Below are positions 11,654-25,100 of a DNA stretch of 64,000 nt, piece after piece; the stretch's first letter is position 1, and every line of letters begins with the position of its first letter. The notes below the pieces were generated by a model. It searched no databases. It worked only from the letters and a program-made list of their open reading frames with translations, and was not told where the DNA came from. The stretch covers positions 451,191 to 515,190 of the forward strand of contig MNCI01018178.1 of the NCBI GenBank assembly GCA_015680685.1. Direction: 5' to 3'. The translations under genes were made by a program, and so were the position numbers. Origin of the DNA: Gnetum montanum. Its lineage: Eukaryota; Streptophyta; Gnetopsida; Gnetales; Gnetaceae.

Positions 11654-13346
11654 TCAAGAGTCATCAAGAATAGTTTGCCCATCAGATGACTATGTCCTTG
11701 AGATAATTTTCAATTACAACAAATGGCCATCACCATCATCAACTACCAACTCAAAATAATCCACGATTCATCTTTGAAGGATTTACAATAATGGAGGTCT
11801 ACCAGAGAACCCCAATAAGGAAGTCCCTCTAAAGCCCCAAAATGAAAAGAAAGTACATGAGATCACACCTTGCTTACAAGAAAAGAGGTATATGTATCAA
11901 CATCAACCACATGGTCTCACAAAGGAGATTCATGAACTTGAATATAGTAACAATATCCTATCTCTAAAAACTAACCCCAATAGTTTAGGCACTTGGAACT
12001 ACTACTTGGAACAAGTCCCAAACATCAACTGCTTTGGAATCCCATCTAGAAGAACAACTATCTTGATACAACCTTCATTGTTCTATCAGCAACTAGAGAA
12101 GCTATCCATTGGAATGGAGAATGGCCATGCCATATGGCTAGAGGTTTAGTATGTAATACATTGCTCGATCATGCTATTCCCCTAGAGAGATACTAAAATA
12201 ATCAAAGATACACCAAAGATATGGAGTGATACACCATAGTCCATAAAAACACCATAAGCTCCAAGTCATGAGATCACAGGCTCAAGTGTTTTCAGCCCAT
12301 AGAGGTCCATCATGTAGGGCCTCCAAGAGAAATCAATGATTTGTATGATTTTAACACCATTTTTTCAAGGATGGACCACCATTCTAACACTTGCAAGAAT
12401 TGTTCCAAGGATCACATCTAACCATGGGAGAGGAAGTCTAAGTACTAATACCTAGAACTAAACTCTACCCTATAGCCAGTCATGATAGCATCACCTTTGA
12501 TTTGAATATTCAGTCTACCATTGCAATTTACATGGCCACCATGAACCACCTGATATCAAGATCAAGTTCATTAAACCAATTTTTTTGAATTTTAGGCTAC
12601 ATTCCACCATCAATCACATGTGAATAAGATTTTTGCCAATCAGGGAACCCAAAAGGAAGAATTTCACAAGTTATCCTATCTTAAGAACAATCACTAGGAA
12701 TACAAAGAATTCATTCAAGATCACCATGGGCAAGTACATGCCCTAGCCTTCTTATTACAATGCTATTTACAAAAGAAATAGGATCTGCTATACAGCTTTC
12801 AAAAGAGCTCATATCAGAAAACAAAGGACACTTTCAAAACATAGAGAGAAGGTGCTTCAAGGATAAGCATAGGGAGATCTTGGACCTCAAGTTTGGCCTT
12901 GTCACAGGGTGTGCCATAAGCCTACAATAAGAGGACAACTAATTCACATAGGGAAACAATATCTAGCACTTATGTGTGCATGATTTGTCAAGATTGAATA
13001 CAACGTAACATTACAATATTACATACTCAAAGGTAGGGATACATTTGGTAAGAATAATACACGACATTTGGGAATGCTACCCAAGCCTAGGAGGATATAC
13101 AAAAAACTACCCAAATTCATCCTCAACTAAAGAGTTTAGGCCACCAAGAGTAATACCAAAGCTTCATCATGTTATTTTAAGAAAAGCTTGTTTTGATCTC
13201 TACACATACAGAAAGAACTGTAGCATTGCACCCATTGCAAGACTACCATCAAAAGAAAAAACTTGAGACACAAACACAACGATCAAATAATGTAAAATTC
13301 CATATGAGAATCCATCACCCACCATAGTGGGACCTCAAGGAATTGG

Positions 13347-13429
13347 GCACTCATGTGCCATCAATATTTGGCACGACCAAGGATACTNGCACTCATGTGC
13401 CATCAATATTTGGCACGACCAAGGATACT
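13347..13429. repeat. 41-bp duplication around a single N
   Basis: Bases 13347-13387 and 13389-13429 are identical, with N at 13388. Same artefact class as at 60, 11606, 52113 and 62323. Confidence 0.85.
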
Positions 13430-15234
13430 ATTCTATGCCATCTACTAACCCAATATTTGTAGGATCTAGGATGGACCACCATCCTTTGTTAGTGCCCACC
13501 CAAGACTGAGAGGTAAACAAATCATGATATTCTAGTTGCTCCATCATATCAAGGGTATTGATAAATCCACAACCTAATTTTAAGATTCCAAGACAATGTT
13601 TCCAATTCATAAAGGTCTCAAGATCATGTATCTTCCCCATAAACATAGTGTTCATAGAATCAACTAAGGTGACCACTATTCACATCTTTGTGCCTGTGCT
13701 ACCTACAAGGTTGAGACAATAGCTCAAAAATAGAGGAGTTAGTAGGAACATGATCAACACATAGCCTCATACAAAACCATCAATAATGATCACACAACAA
13801 AGATATATTAGTCTCACAATACCATAAAGAGCAAGACATCAATAACATGCATAGAGATCAATCATGCAAAAATTAATGGGTCAATTAGATACACTCACAA
13901 ACAAGAATTTATCATGAGGCCCATAGAGAAAGAGAACTAGAACACTCTCAAAATTCCAAAGATTCACATACAACAAACATTTCCATCCACTAATATTTGT
14001 CCCACCAGGATTAAAATCTCAAAAAATTAAGAGACATTGGCACTAGAACAAATCATTATCTCAACTTGAAACATAAGGAGGAAGACCAAGATCTAGCCAA
14101 CAATAGGTCTCAACAACGAAAGTTCAATTCTCACTATGAAGAGCAACATCAAAGAGGATGTTTTCACAAGGGAGGACTCTCATCAAAAGAGGTGAGGTCT
14201 CAACAAGAACCAAAAATAAGATGACCTACTCCAAGAGGTCTTCAAATCAAAACACTTAAGAAATTATCATCAACCAAGAAGTGATGCCATGAAACCCAAG
14301 GCAACACAACTAGGTCAAATTAGAAAAAGGAACATCCAAAAGGTCCACAACAAGGGAAATCATTCTAAAAGCACAAGAGGTTATTAAAATAAGAATTACA
14401 AAAATTTGGTCTTGGGATGGCACACATGGCCTCAAATGCATCCTTGGAAATTTCCAACAACAAGTCATCACCCATCATATATTACAAAGTCTTGCATTAA
14501 CAAAGATAGTCATTGTGAGAGGAACATGCACATACAACTTGAAATGCAGCCAAAGAAAGACACACCTACAAAACTAGACAAATATACAATTGCAAACACA
14601 AGCATATGATGTCTATCAACAATTATCTTAATTCACCCAAAAAAAAAAGGCTCACCAGAAGCACATGTCTAAAGGCTCTCCATCTTGAGGTACTTGGGAA
14701 CCATCATGTCCTAGTTTGTATTTCCCACACTCACTGTATCTAAGGTAAGTGGGGGTGTAAGGATACTACATCCTACATAATCCAATCAATGCCATCTTGA
14801 TACATGTCATTTGGGTGGAGATTGAAGTAAAGACTAGACCCAATTCATCCCAGATGAACCATTAAAGATCAAAGATGAGATCTCCTTGAGCAACAACTTA
14901 TAAGTTTTCAATAGAACTCTCCTCATTCATATTGAAGTAAAACTACAACTAGTCCAACCACAAGTAAATAAGTGAAGGACAATATGACAATGCAATCGTA
15001 TACATCCTCTAGTGAGAAAACTATACATTGGTTACTCACACCATAGCATTGACCCCATAATGAAAAGCTTAAAAGTCTTACCGTAAGGAAAGTCTTCAAA
15101 GAATACAAGAGGATATGATCCTATATCACTAGGATATATATTTGGAAAGATCATAAATAAGAAACCTTGAATGTATAACACCCTTGAAAAGTAACACACT
15201 TGTCATAACATGATATAAAAATGCTTTGATACCA

Positions 15235-15759
15235 TATAGAACAACATTGCCCCAATGTTGTTTGGCACCCAAATAAATTCCCTTAGATCTAATGGATCTG
15301 GGGCAAAAGACCTAGGGAATATGCCTTTAAACAAACAAGAAACACTTGGAAGGGAACAAGTAGAATAATAGCTTCTTAACAAGAGGTACATAAGCAAACA
15401 TGTAGACATCATCAGTGGAAGAGGTGACAATGTATTTACAAGAGGCACCTCACCCCCAGACCCCTCATGATCTAGTACAAGGTTCAGTAAGGCACCACAC
15501 CAAAACTATCCAATCCTGGCTACATACATACATGTGACCACCACAAAATTAGGGCCATGTAGTTATCCATGTGAGGGTAGTATGAATAGGACTTAGAGAG
15601 GGATGCAACAGGAGGGAGTCCTATTGCTAGCTTGGTATTGCCAAGCTAGGATAGGTTTTCTAACACTTGAGTGCCACTCAAGGGCACACTAGAGTCTTCC
15701 ATGGCCTCCAAACCATTGGGACAAACCAGGAGAACCTCCATCCTAGGACCTCTCTCACA
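15235..15759 (-). repeat. 5' LTR of B1 with adjoining primer site
   Basis: The inner edge is set by the primer site at 15223-15234. The outer edge, tctctcaca, is shared with the other LTR. Near the inner end is a perfect 8-bp hairpin, CAACATTG-CCC-CAATGTTG (15242-15260), which is not preserved in the other LTR. Divergence between the LTRs is visible in every line, so the insertion is old. Confidence 0.8.
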
Positions 15760-18700
15760 ATATGCTTGACTTTTACTATTTCTTTTGCAATAGATCCTCT
15801 TAATCTTACAAAATAATAAAGCTTTAACTTTAATTTTGTATTAATTTTGACATGGATTTGACCTTTGTAAAAACTTTTAAAAGCTTTTAACAAAAATTTA
15901 AACCCAAAATATGAAAAAAAAATTTAAACTTATAAAATTGATTCATTGGTAATAATTATATATATAGAATCCCACAAATATAAATAATGCTTTCATATTT
16001 ACTTTTATGTGAATTTTAAAATATTTAAAAGTTTTCAAGAAAAATTGAAACATAAAATATTGTCAAAAGGAACCAAAAACTTTAAAATGAACATATATTT
16101 TCAAGTTTGTATTACCTTAGTGCTCTTCTTGGGAATTAAAGTTGCAACTGCTTATTCAATGCATAAGGCTCTACTAATGAACTAACAACAACCTAAAGCT
16201 CATGATTAAAATAACATTTATATGTAGTTAAATTTTTTATCTTAAACTTTGGGAACATGCATTAGAGGCACTACTTCCACTATTATATATATGTGAAAGA
16301 AAAAGGATATGTTACCTACTATTTATTTGTGGTAGTAACCAAGGTGTGAAATTGATAAGAAGTTGTGCCTATATGGTATAATGTGGTGTTCAAACTCTAT
16401 ATTTAAAAAAGAAATTATCTATTATTTTGTTTTTAGAAAAATACTATATATATAGCTAAATTCACTCCACTTGTTTATCATATAGATTCTATGTAATGAA
16501 CAACTATATATGAAATGAAATAAAGCTTTATTAGGTTTCAAGACTCTATAGATTGACTAAGTACCAATGGGGACATCAAAAACAAATCATACAAGTCTTT
16601 TGCTATACCATTATAAGGTTGTCTCAAATAGGTAGTCATAGCACAAGAAAGAAACACTACAAATCATATTCAAGGCCTCTTGATTTGCATAAACTACAAA
16701 TATTCTTTCTTAGTGGAGTTGAATCCATCTTCCATTTTCAATTTTAAGATGATAATAACTTAGGCAAATTTTGCTAATAGCATTTCAATATTTGATGAGA
16801 ATAACACCTAAGAGATAGTGAACTTTTGTATCTAGTTTATTAGATTTAATGTGGTGTAAATAAAGTTGCATCTTGCCTTCCACATTAGCCCACATTTATA
16901 TTAAAACCTTCTATTTAACTTGTTGGTGAATATGCTTAGGATTTTGCTACATATCCTCCTAAGAGATATTCCATCTCCTCAACAATTGCATCCTAGAAAA
17001 TATCATCCACAATCTCACAAATTCTCAAGAACTACTTTAGAGAATTTTTTTTCCTTGTATATATATACACTATGGATTATAGTATATTATATTTTTTCTA
17101 GTTTCTAAGAAGAGAAGATTTGAATTTTGCCTCTATTTTACCAAAAATGGGTAAACGACCTATCAAATTCACAACCATGTCTAAAAGTTTGGCTTTTTTA
17201 AGAAATGCATGTAGGAGCTAGTAGCACATCCCTTTACTATAGGTAAATGTGATAAGAGTGTTTCAAAGTTAAAGTTTGATTTTTGCCTTGAGAATTTTTT
17301 ATGTAAGATCTACTTAACTCATAGTTTGGAAAATCTACAATTAAGCCTTTTCAAAACTAAATAGGATATACAACTATGTGTATTAATTTCTAATTTATTA
17401 GATTTGATATGTTATTTGTTGATAATTTTTATTCAACTTAGAAAAATAACAAAATGAGCTTTATAATGAGGTAAAATTGGAAAAACATATCACAACTAAG
17501 GTAGTCAACAAAGATAACTTTTATTTTACTAATTTTTGTGTTTTAAATTGATTTCTATCTCTTTTTTTTATTGGATTTTTAAAACTTGGGATTGATTTTC
17601 AAATCCAATGGGTGGGGGAGGGGGGGTTAGGTGTACTAGAACCTCAAATAATTGTAATATAGGTACACCTCAGGATATATAGTTCAATTAGAAGTTTTGG
17701 AACCAATAACTTAGAGCTTTTAAATCATGAGTGCTACTACTAAGGATAAAATAATGGTATTGTATTCAAAAGAGAGAGTTAGCTACTTATTTTTCACTTA
17801 GGAGGTTGTGGGTTTTATTCCCTCTACTTACACATGTGGTAGAGGAGTAGCGTTATAGTGGGATACTCATCTTTTAGCTAGGAGGCTATGGCTTCGATTC
17901 CTACCTCCATGTATGGGTGTTGTAATAGAGTAGCCTCATGGTAGGATGCTCTTGTCTAGTGGTTCCTATCTACATTGCTATATGGGTAGAGGTTGAAACT
18001 TCAAATTTCCTTACCTTAAAAAACAAGAAAAGGTCTAACTAAAGGAAATGAAAACAAGCATATAGCCAAGGCCATTGAAGTGAGGGAAAAAATAACTTAA
18101 TTGTTAAAGATTAAGCTAAGATTTTTAAGAACCATGGCTTTAATTTCATATAAGGATTTTAGATACGAAGAGATGACCTTTAGTAAATGATTAAGATTGC
18201 ATGGTATACAAGTGTCATGGTGTGCACACAAGGATAATAGGTCCTAATTTTAATATTGAATTTGGCCAACTAAAAAACCCTTGGGCTAGACTTTCTTCTC
18301 ACTTAGGTGATAACAAATATCAACAATTTTGAATTAATTCCAAAAAAAATTACAAACTAAAGGTATGGTCATGATTCCAACTTGTGAGCACAAATTCAAT
18401 TAGTGTAATAAACCTACTACATGTACGTTACCATTTGTGTCATCAACCCTAACCATATTAAACAAACACTTGGGGTGTTAAGTTTTAACTTTGAACTTGC
18501 TCTATTAACCTCTTTTCTTCATAATGGAGGATACCAAAAACCACATGATTTGGTTTATGTCACCATGTTTCTAACATTAAAAAAAGTAATAAAATATCTC
18601 TAAAATCATAGATGTCCCACTGCATAAACGATCTTGGTTTATGCTCTATTAAATTTAATTTATGCCATAGATGGATGATATGGCATGGTAGTTTTCTATC

Positions 18701-18916
18701 CATTACAATTGGTAGCACAGTTCAAGGTAAAAAATGTTAGGGTTTATGCAAGTGTCTTTTATTGAAGCTTTATTTTTTAAAACCAAGATCCTTTTCTCTT
18801 GGTTAGTGTGTAGTTTTTCTTTAAATTTTACTGCATAGGATTTAAGAACACAAACAATTAGCATGAGAGCTCTATTCATAACCATGTTTATAAAAATTGG
18901 AAAATTAGTGGTTTTG
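15760..18916. other. AT-rich spacer without recognised genes
   Basis: No coding signal beyond short ORFs is visible. Contents are A/T-rich unique-looking sequence, a G-rich tract at 17611-17627 and the tRNA-like units at 17774-17990. It separates B1 from D1, and its right end supplies the D1 target duplication. Confidence 0.6.
17774..17990 (+). repeat. Three tandem decayed tRNA-like (SINE head-like) units
   Basis: Three successive segments begin near 17774, 17838 and 17928. Each follows the order of a tRNA half-body: an A-box-like stretch, a CTCATCTTTTAGCTAGGAGG-like anticodon-side stretch, and a B-box-like stretch. The middle unit is clearest, with gttatagtggga (A-box-like) and ggcttcgattcc at about 17890-17901, close to the B-box consensus GGTTCGANTCC. 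The first unit has gggttttattcc in the same place. None folds as a convincing functional tRNA. A tRNA-derived SINE with a multiplied head, or a tandem tRNA pseudogene array, is inferred. No poly-A tail or target duplication was located. Confidence 0.45.
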
Positions 18917-18921
18917 GCAAG

Positions 18922-20397
18922 TGTAATGATTGAAAACATCAGTGGCTAGAATCACTAAGGGGTCAATGAATGCATAGCCTTAACCTCACCTCCGCACAAG
19001 GGCCTTGCTAGAAAACAAAGGTGGAGCACCCTAAATGGTCTTGTTGATCGAATAGGAACTTTGTCGGTTGCAACTAGGGCGGTGGGTGCAACTGAGGGGG
19101 TGGTGTGCTTAGCTAAAATGCAAATGCAAACAACACAAAAATAGTGCTAAGGGTCAAAGTGGTGTTTCATGGTGCTAAGTGTAGAGCATAGCCATGGAAT
19201 GGGGATGAGCATAACCAAGGGTTTCAACTAAAACAAGGGTGTCAACCCATGGAGACTACTGCCCAAGTGTAGTACAATGTGACAACACATGAAAAAGGTG
19301 AAAATATGTAAGAAAAATTCCAAAAAATGCTAGAAATGAGAGAGAGAAATGGAACACCACCCCAAATGGAAGCATAGTTAACTCCAAAAGGATCCCAGAA
19401 GGTACATAGTATTCAAAAGGCACAATGGGAGTGTAGTCATAATCTTAGTGGTGTCGGGCCATGAAGTCTGGTGCTCACCGTGATGAATCATGCCTACTAA
19501 GTTGGTTGCCATGGTGTACCGTGTTGTGTTCTGTAGGGTTGCAATGGGGCTACAGTGTACCGTGCGATGCAGGGCTACAATGGAGCCATGGTATATTATG
19601 CGATGTAGGAATGCCTCTCTGCTAGTGTGGTGTGCTCTAGGTCTTATTCGCCCATGGAGATAAGTGCCAAGATGCCAAAATGGCAAATGCCAAATGAAAG
19701 TGCCAACTACCCAATCAATGAAAAATGAAAGCCAAACCCTAAAACATTGGGGCACAGGGGTATTTATAGGGCTAGGATTACTCCAAAATGCAAATTGGGT
19801 GCCACATGGTAGTGCAATAGCTGGGACTATAAGAAAAATTTAGAAAATTTTATAAGTCTAGAGGTGACTAAAAAGGATTAAAAATTTTTCTAACTCTGGC
19901 TACTATGCTTGCCCTATGTTATGCGTAGGACATGAGATGCTGCCTAGGAATAGTGCATAGCATGGAGACTTAGAAGGATCTAGTAAAAATTGTAGCCCCT
20001 ATTCTTGCTACATTAGCTACACTTTGGAAAGTAGTACGAGGGGTAGCCTCATGAGTTAGAAAATCTACCAAATGCCTCTTCCATGTTAAGCTAGCTTGAC
20101 AGCTTCTAGCTTAACACTTAGGCAAAACTGGCCATTGAGGTGCTAGCTATGCTCTAGAGCATAGTAGGGGCAATGGGAGCATAGCACAACACTAAGAAAC
20201 TTTCGCAAAATAGGTCATTTGTATGTTGGCTATGCTTTCTACGCTCTAAAGCATAGCAAGCTACAGTGCTAGAGTGTAACAACTATAGTGCTAGGTGTAG
20301 CATAACACTTAAAAAAATTTGGGCAAAGTTCCACTGTTTTAACACTTAGCCAAATTTTCAATCAAGATGCCAAGACCTAAAATTTTGTGGTGTTTCA
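18922..20397 (-). repeat. 3' LTR of D1
   Basis: Plus-strand start tgtaatgattg, end tggtgtttca. It pairs with 26020-27486 along its length. A minus-strand TATAAATA is at 19761-19768. The perfect 18-bp palindrome CTATGCTCTAGAGCATAG lies near 20149-20166. A related imperfect one, with acgctctaaagcatag, follows near 20239. Confidence 0.92.
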
Positions 20398-22197
20398 ATG
20401 GCCCCTCTTTGTTGATGTTTGGAGGAGTGGCCCAAGAGACATCGACAAAGAATAGCAAAGCACCACATCAGATGTGGCATCGACATCACTCATCAGTACA
20501 AGATCGGGTGTCATTCCATCATGTTCAAGAGTGTTGTGGATAAGGATATGCTGGGGCAAAGTGTGTTGACAATGTGCTAGGGAGATGAAATGCAAGGAAA
20601 GAAAATAAAGTGTAAATAGTGTATCCTGATGCAAGATGCAAAGTCAACACAACTAATGGTAATCATGGCATGAAGTGGCTTGCCCTTGAAATGTTGACCT
20701 CTTGTCAAAGTACTTATGAGAGAGTTAATGTGTGGACTCAAGGCTGGGCTAGTTGCAAAATTTTAGCATTGTTAATTTTCTTGGGGATGTGCTTTTTCAT
20801 GTTTTTTTTTTGTTTTTTCATTTTTTTGCTCTTTTTTCTTTTTTTCTTTTTACTTTTTCTTCTTTGCTTTGCTGTGAGGTAAACCTCCATTAGGTTTAGC
20901 TTACTGCTGAATGCTAGCTACAAGTTGTGGGCCATCGAGTGGACTACATGCCAGAAGATGGATTTTTCTTTGATGCAACTATGTCGCACCTATAGGATAG
21001 GTGTTTCTTCCCTGGGATAAGTTGCATTACATCCACTTAGGATTTGATAAGTTAACAAAGGCTCCCCATGGGATGAGTTGTGTTAAATCCACCTTGGGTT
21101 CAATGATTGATGTGAAAAAAATGTCATATGCATCATAATGCGTATGCATTGGAGGGATGTGCAATCATGAGTATGTAGGGGATGAAAGGCTATTAGAATG
21201 AAGGAGTGGATGTGCATAGGATATAATAAGATGAGGGGAATGTGCACTCTTGAGTGGCTTAACTAGTCCAATCATGCACATCGGAGTGATGTGGTAACTT
21301 ACTACTACGACAAGATGCATCTATGCATGACCACCTCCGAGGCTTCATCCTACAAACACAACTTCGAGAAGATAAAAAAAATCACACAACATGAAATGCA
21401 AGTGCAAATGCCAGATATGAATATGCTACAAGTGCTAGATGAGAAGCTGCTACAAATGTGTCAAATGCTATGCCAGTTGCAAGTGCTTAGGAAGCTAGTA
21501 AAAGTGCTAGGGTAATGATGCTGCGAGTCCTCTGAAGGCCACACCAATGGTAGGTGCTCCAAAAGATCAGCGGAATTATGGGAGGCAATGATGTTGTGAG
21601 TGTGCGAACCTAATTTAAGGCCCTAGTAGACCATGGAGTATTAGTTTATAGTCCTAATAGACTGTTATGTGCTAGTTTAACGTTGTAGCGGACAAGCTAT
21701 TATGCTAGTTTAACATCATGACCCAAGGACGATCTGTGCTAGTTTATAGTCATAGTAGACTATCTATGCTAGTTTTTTTTGAACCATGGTGAATAAGTGC
21801 TTACCTTGCTTGTGTGAGGTGCAATGCTGCATGCATAGTCATGTTGTGTGCTTGCAAGATCCTGCAAAAATCAACTAGAAAAACAAAATCAAGCAGCACC
21901 TATCATAAATAAAGTTAAAATGCACAAATGAAATGAAATTAATGAGAAGATCAATAGTTTTAGGCTATTCCAAGCCACAACGGTAGTTTAAGGTGATTTT
22001 TGGCCATCGAGTATTGCTAGTTTTGGGCCATTTCGGGCCATCACTAGTTTAAGGCCATTTCGATCCATGTGTTATTTGCAGTTTTAGTTTTATGATTTTT
22101 ATGTATTTTTGATGTTTTTCAAATGTAATGTGTAAGCTAAGTGGATGGATGTGTAAACAAAGTAGAAATTCATAAACAAAGCAAAGCAATGTGTAAA
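20398..22197 (-). other. 3' untranslated region of D1 with tandem arrays and polypurine tract
   Basis: The minus strand between the gag-pro end and the LTR contains three notable parts. Three to four copies of a TAGTTTAAGGCCATTTCG-like unit lie at 21965-22075. Four to five copies of a unit containing CTAGTTTATAGTC lie at 21600-21780. A pyrimidine tract (plus) lies at 20795-20870. The tract next to the LTR, aacaaagaggggcca on minus (about 20398-20417), is nearly identical to the polypurine tract of D2. The same arrays in the same order occur in D2 at 47267-47720. Confidence 0.75.
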
Positions 22198-25100
22198 CTA
22201 GGCAAGTAGGTGAAATGTAAATGCATGAATAAATGCAATGCAAACAAAAACCAAAAATGCATGGCCCACAAAGGCAAGGGGTAAGCAAGTGGTTAGCGCA
22301 TTTTTGGCCAAGTGAAAGTCTTGGTCATGTAGTTGCTTTCCAATCAAGTGTGGATTAGGGGGCACATAAGGCTTAGGATCCTCTGGGAAGCTATTGGCTT
22401 CAACCACTCATTCAGGTGTGTTAGCCTTAGGCATTACGTTGGTTGTCATAGGTGTACCACCAAGAAACTCCACCTCTAACACTTGTTGCATGTCTATGTT
22501 GTGGGTAGCTAGAGGGGGGATGTTATCACCGTGGATGATAACTTGAACACCTTCATATGGAAGGTGGATTTCTTAATGGATGGGAGAGGAGACTACCCAT
22601 AATTGGGCTAGCCAAAGCCTACCCAGGATCAGGTTGAAGCTTGGCATCTCCTCTATGATAGTGAAATCTATGCTAGTGGGGAATTTCTCTCCTACCACAA
22701 AGGGTAAGTTGATTGTACCCTTGATGGTGATGCATGATCCATTGAAGGATGATGTTCTCATTTGTAGGGATGTCCTCCATAATAGGAATAGAGGCCAACA
22801 TCTGGGCCAATGCTTGGTGCTGAGCAAATGAGGTCATGACCAAGTCGTACAAGCTCAATGTTGTATTCTTTTGCTTGAGCTTTTGTTTCACTTGGGTTAG
22901 TGTAGCTAAGAAGTTCTTATTGTTGGCTATTGTGTTGGCCTTAACTTCCTCCATGTAGCTTGAGAGACAAATCTCTCATGGATGGGACTTGGGCTTGGCT
23001 TGCTTGGCCTGCTTCAAGGCAGGGACCCTAGTGTTTGATTGTTGCTTGTTGGTTGTGGCCTTTGCTTTGGCCATGGGGGTTGTAAGGTGTTTGTTCACCT
23101 CTTGCACTACCATTTGGTAGGCCTACCCAAGTTGCTAGTGGGGTCAGCCCTTGAAGGAGGAGAGACCAAGGCGTTGCCCACTGTTGGGCTTCGGGTAGGT
23201 GAGGGGCCATCACGTTGTCACATCCTTATGACAAATGGTGGTTTAGGAGTTGTTGTGGGGCCAACTCGTTGTGGCACCTTGATGACAATAGGTTGCTTAG
23301 CAGTTGTTCTTGCTGCATCATACTAGTTTAACATCTCAGCAGATGACTACTGTGGAAACTTAACCACAAAGGTTGTTGTGGGTACCTGAGGTAACACTTT
23401 GATAACAAAGGGGGGCCTTCTACTTGTGGAGGTCAAGGGGATCCTTGCCTACCTGGGAGGCACATGGATCACAAAAGGTTGTTGCATAGGTTTAAACTTG
23501 CCACCTACGTTGATGGAGTTTATGATGTAGGGGGTGTCATTTGCATTAGATTAGCTCACTATGTCGAGTACCAATTGGCCCCATTCTATCATTCTTTGCA
23601 AGTCATCCTAGAAAGCATGATAGTCATCCTTACTATGACTAGACATCTAGTGGTAATGATAATATTGATCCAGCTTGAAATGTTGTGGGACTAAGGGCTC
23701 ATTCGATACTACTGAGGTAGGGTTCCTCAGTAGTTCACAGCACCTATCATGTTTTTGGTGGGCAATCTCTAATACATGTTTGTATTGGATTCACCTAGCT
23801 TTTAAGAGTTACTCCAGTAGTTCAAAGGGTTCCATTAGTAGCAATGTATACTTTGAGCGACCCTTGCACTCCAAGTTAGGCCTTGGGGTGGCCCCTGCTA
23901 ATGTAGGCAAGTTGGTGCTAGAGCTGGTAGCTTTGTGAGCTAGGGTCTTGGGCTACTTAACCGTCGAGCTCTGGTTGGTTGCTTTTGTACTTGCAACCAC
24001 TATTGCCACTATTGCATTTTTCTTGCATGCATGTTGGTTTTTGTAGGCCATGTAGGCTAGGTCATTACTAGCTTAGGCTACCTCCTCTATGTCCTTCATT
24101 TGGGCAAAGGCTTAGCTGAGGGACTTCAAGGCTAGGTAATATAGTTTAAACTTGATGAAGTCATTCACTGCAGCCTTGAAGATGGCTAGTAGGTGTGTCT
24201 CTGCTAGGGGTTCATGCATATCGTTCAATGCAAATTTCTAGCGTTGGAGGAATTTTGGCACGAGCTCTAGGGGCCCCTACTTGACTTACATGAGTTGGAT
24301 AAGGATTGCTTCAGGCTTCAAGTTGTACCTAAAGCGTGTCACAAACTAGCTTATGAGATCCTCCAAAGAAGAGATTGAGGCCTTGGGTAGCGCACGATAC
24401 CAATCAAGGCCTTGCTAGTGAGTGACATGGGGAACACATGCATGATGGCGTGTGGCCAAGCTTGAAGGAGCAGGCACTTGGATCAAAATGTGACCAAGTG
24501 TGCGTTGGGGTCTCCTTTACCATTGTATTTGGTGAATTGAAGAAACTAGACCCCAGTTGGAAGACTTAGGGGTGGGACCGTAGAACTTATGGGATCATCC
24601 TAATAGAAGTCCACCACCTTGATGGTTTTGGAGGAGGTAGCTTTGAGTTGGTTGATCTCCTCTGTCAAACTTTGGATTAGCTAAAATACTTGATCCAAGC
24701 TTAGGGATGTGCCAGCTGGTTACATTGGTTGAGCTTATGTTGATTGCATAGCATAGGATCATATTGTTGGTTGTAGAGTTTGCCAGTTTAATGTTGTAGT
24801 GGATGAGTTTAGTTGATGCATTGCCTAAGCAATGGGCATGGTGACTGAGGTGGGCCACACACAAGTGGGTTAGATGGACACCATGGATGGTGATGAGACA
24901 AGAGAGATGTAGGATGCCTAAATTATCTAGGGTTGGGAGGTGGCCTTTGCATGAGCATAGGATTGGGCAAATGCAATAGTCACTTGCAAGGAAGGTGGAA
25001 TTGGCATGGTCACCATCTCGGAGAGGAAAAGTGGACTGAATCGAGGAGGGGCTATACTAGGGAGTGGTTGTTGGAAGATAACATAGAGGGGGCTCTCATA

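Larger units (their letters stand above)
9985..15222 (-). other. Interior of B1, no recognisable genes
   Basis: I read both strands for gag, protease, integrase and RT motifs and found none. Short ORFs exist, for example 13428-13676 on minus (82 codons, Trp/Gly/Leu-rich) and 11892-12149 on plus (85 codons). Neither resembles a known family, and neither has supporting codon structure beyond being open. Two of the single-N duplications described separately fall in this interior. Confidence 0.55.
9437..15759 (-). mobile_element. Non-coding LTR element B1 (LARD-like, copia-type ends)
   Basis: Two similar terminal blocks (about 9437-9984 and 15235-15759) flank 5.2 kb. A primer site complementary to initiator tRNA-Met lies on the minus strand at 15223-15234 (TGGTATCAAAGC). 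A polypurine tract lies at 9985-9998 (minus GTGAGAGGGATGAT). These place the 5' end at the right. No gag, protease, integrase or RT motif could be read on either strand of the interior, unlike every other element here. A large non-autonomous derivative is the best reading. A target duplication was not found; the left LTR edge has decayed or been truncated at the A1 junction. Confidence 0.7.

Noticed and set aside
11892-12149. Plus ORF of 85 codons inside B1
   Set aside because: No family resemblance, opposite to the element's orientation, and no related open frame around it; length is within chance for this composition.
17880-17912. Functional tRNA gene
   Set aside because: A B-box-like stretch is present, but the acceptor and anticodon arms do not form convincing stems, and the copies on either side are further decayed.
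20619-20882. Hydrophobic plus ORF ending in a Phe/Leu-rich stretch
   Set aside because: The stretch is the translated pyrimidine tract of the D1 3' region; the equivalent purine tract in D2 gives similar antisense ORFs at 48102-48396.
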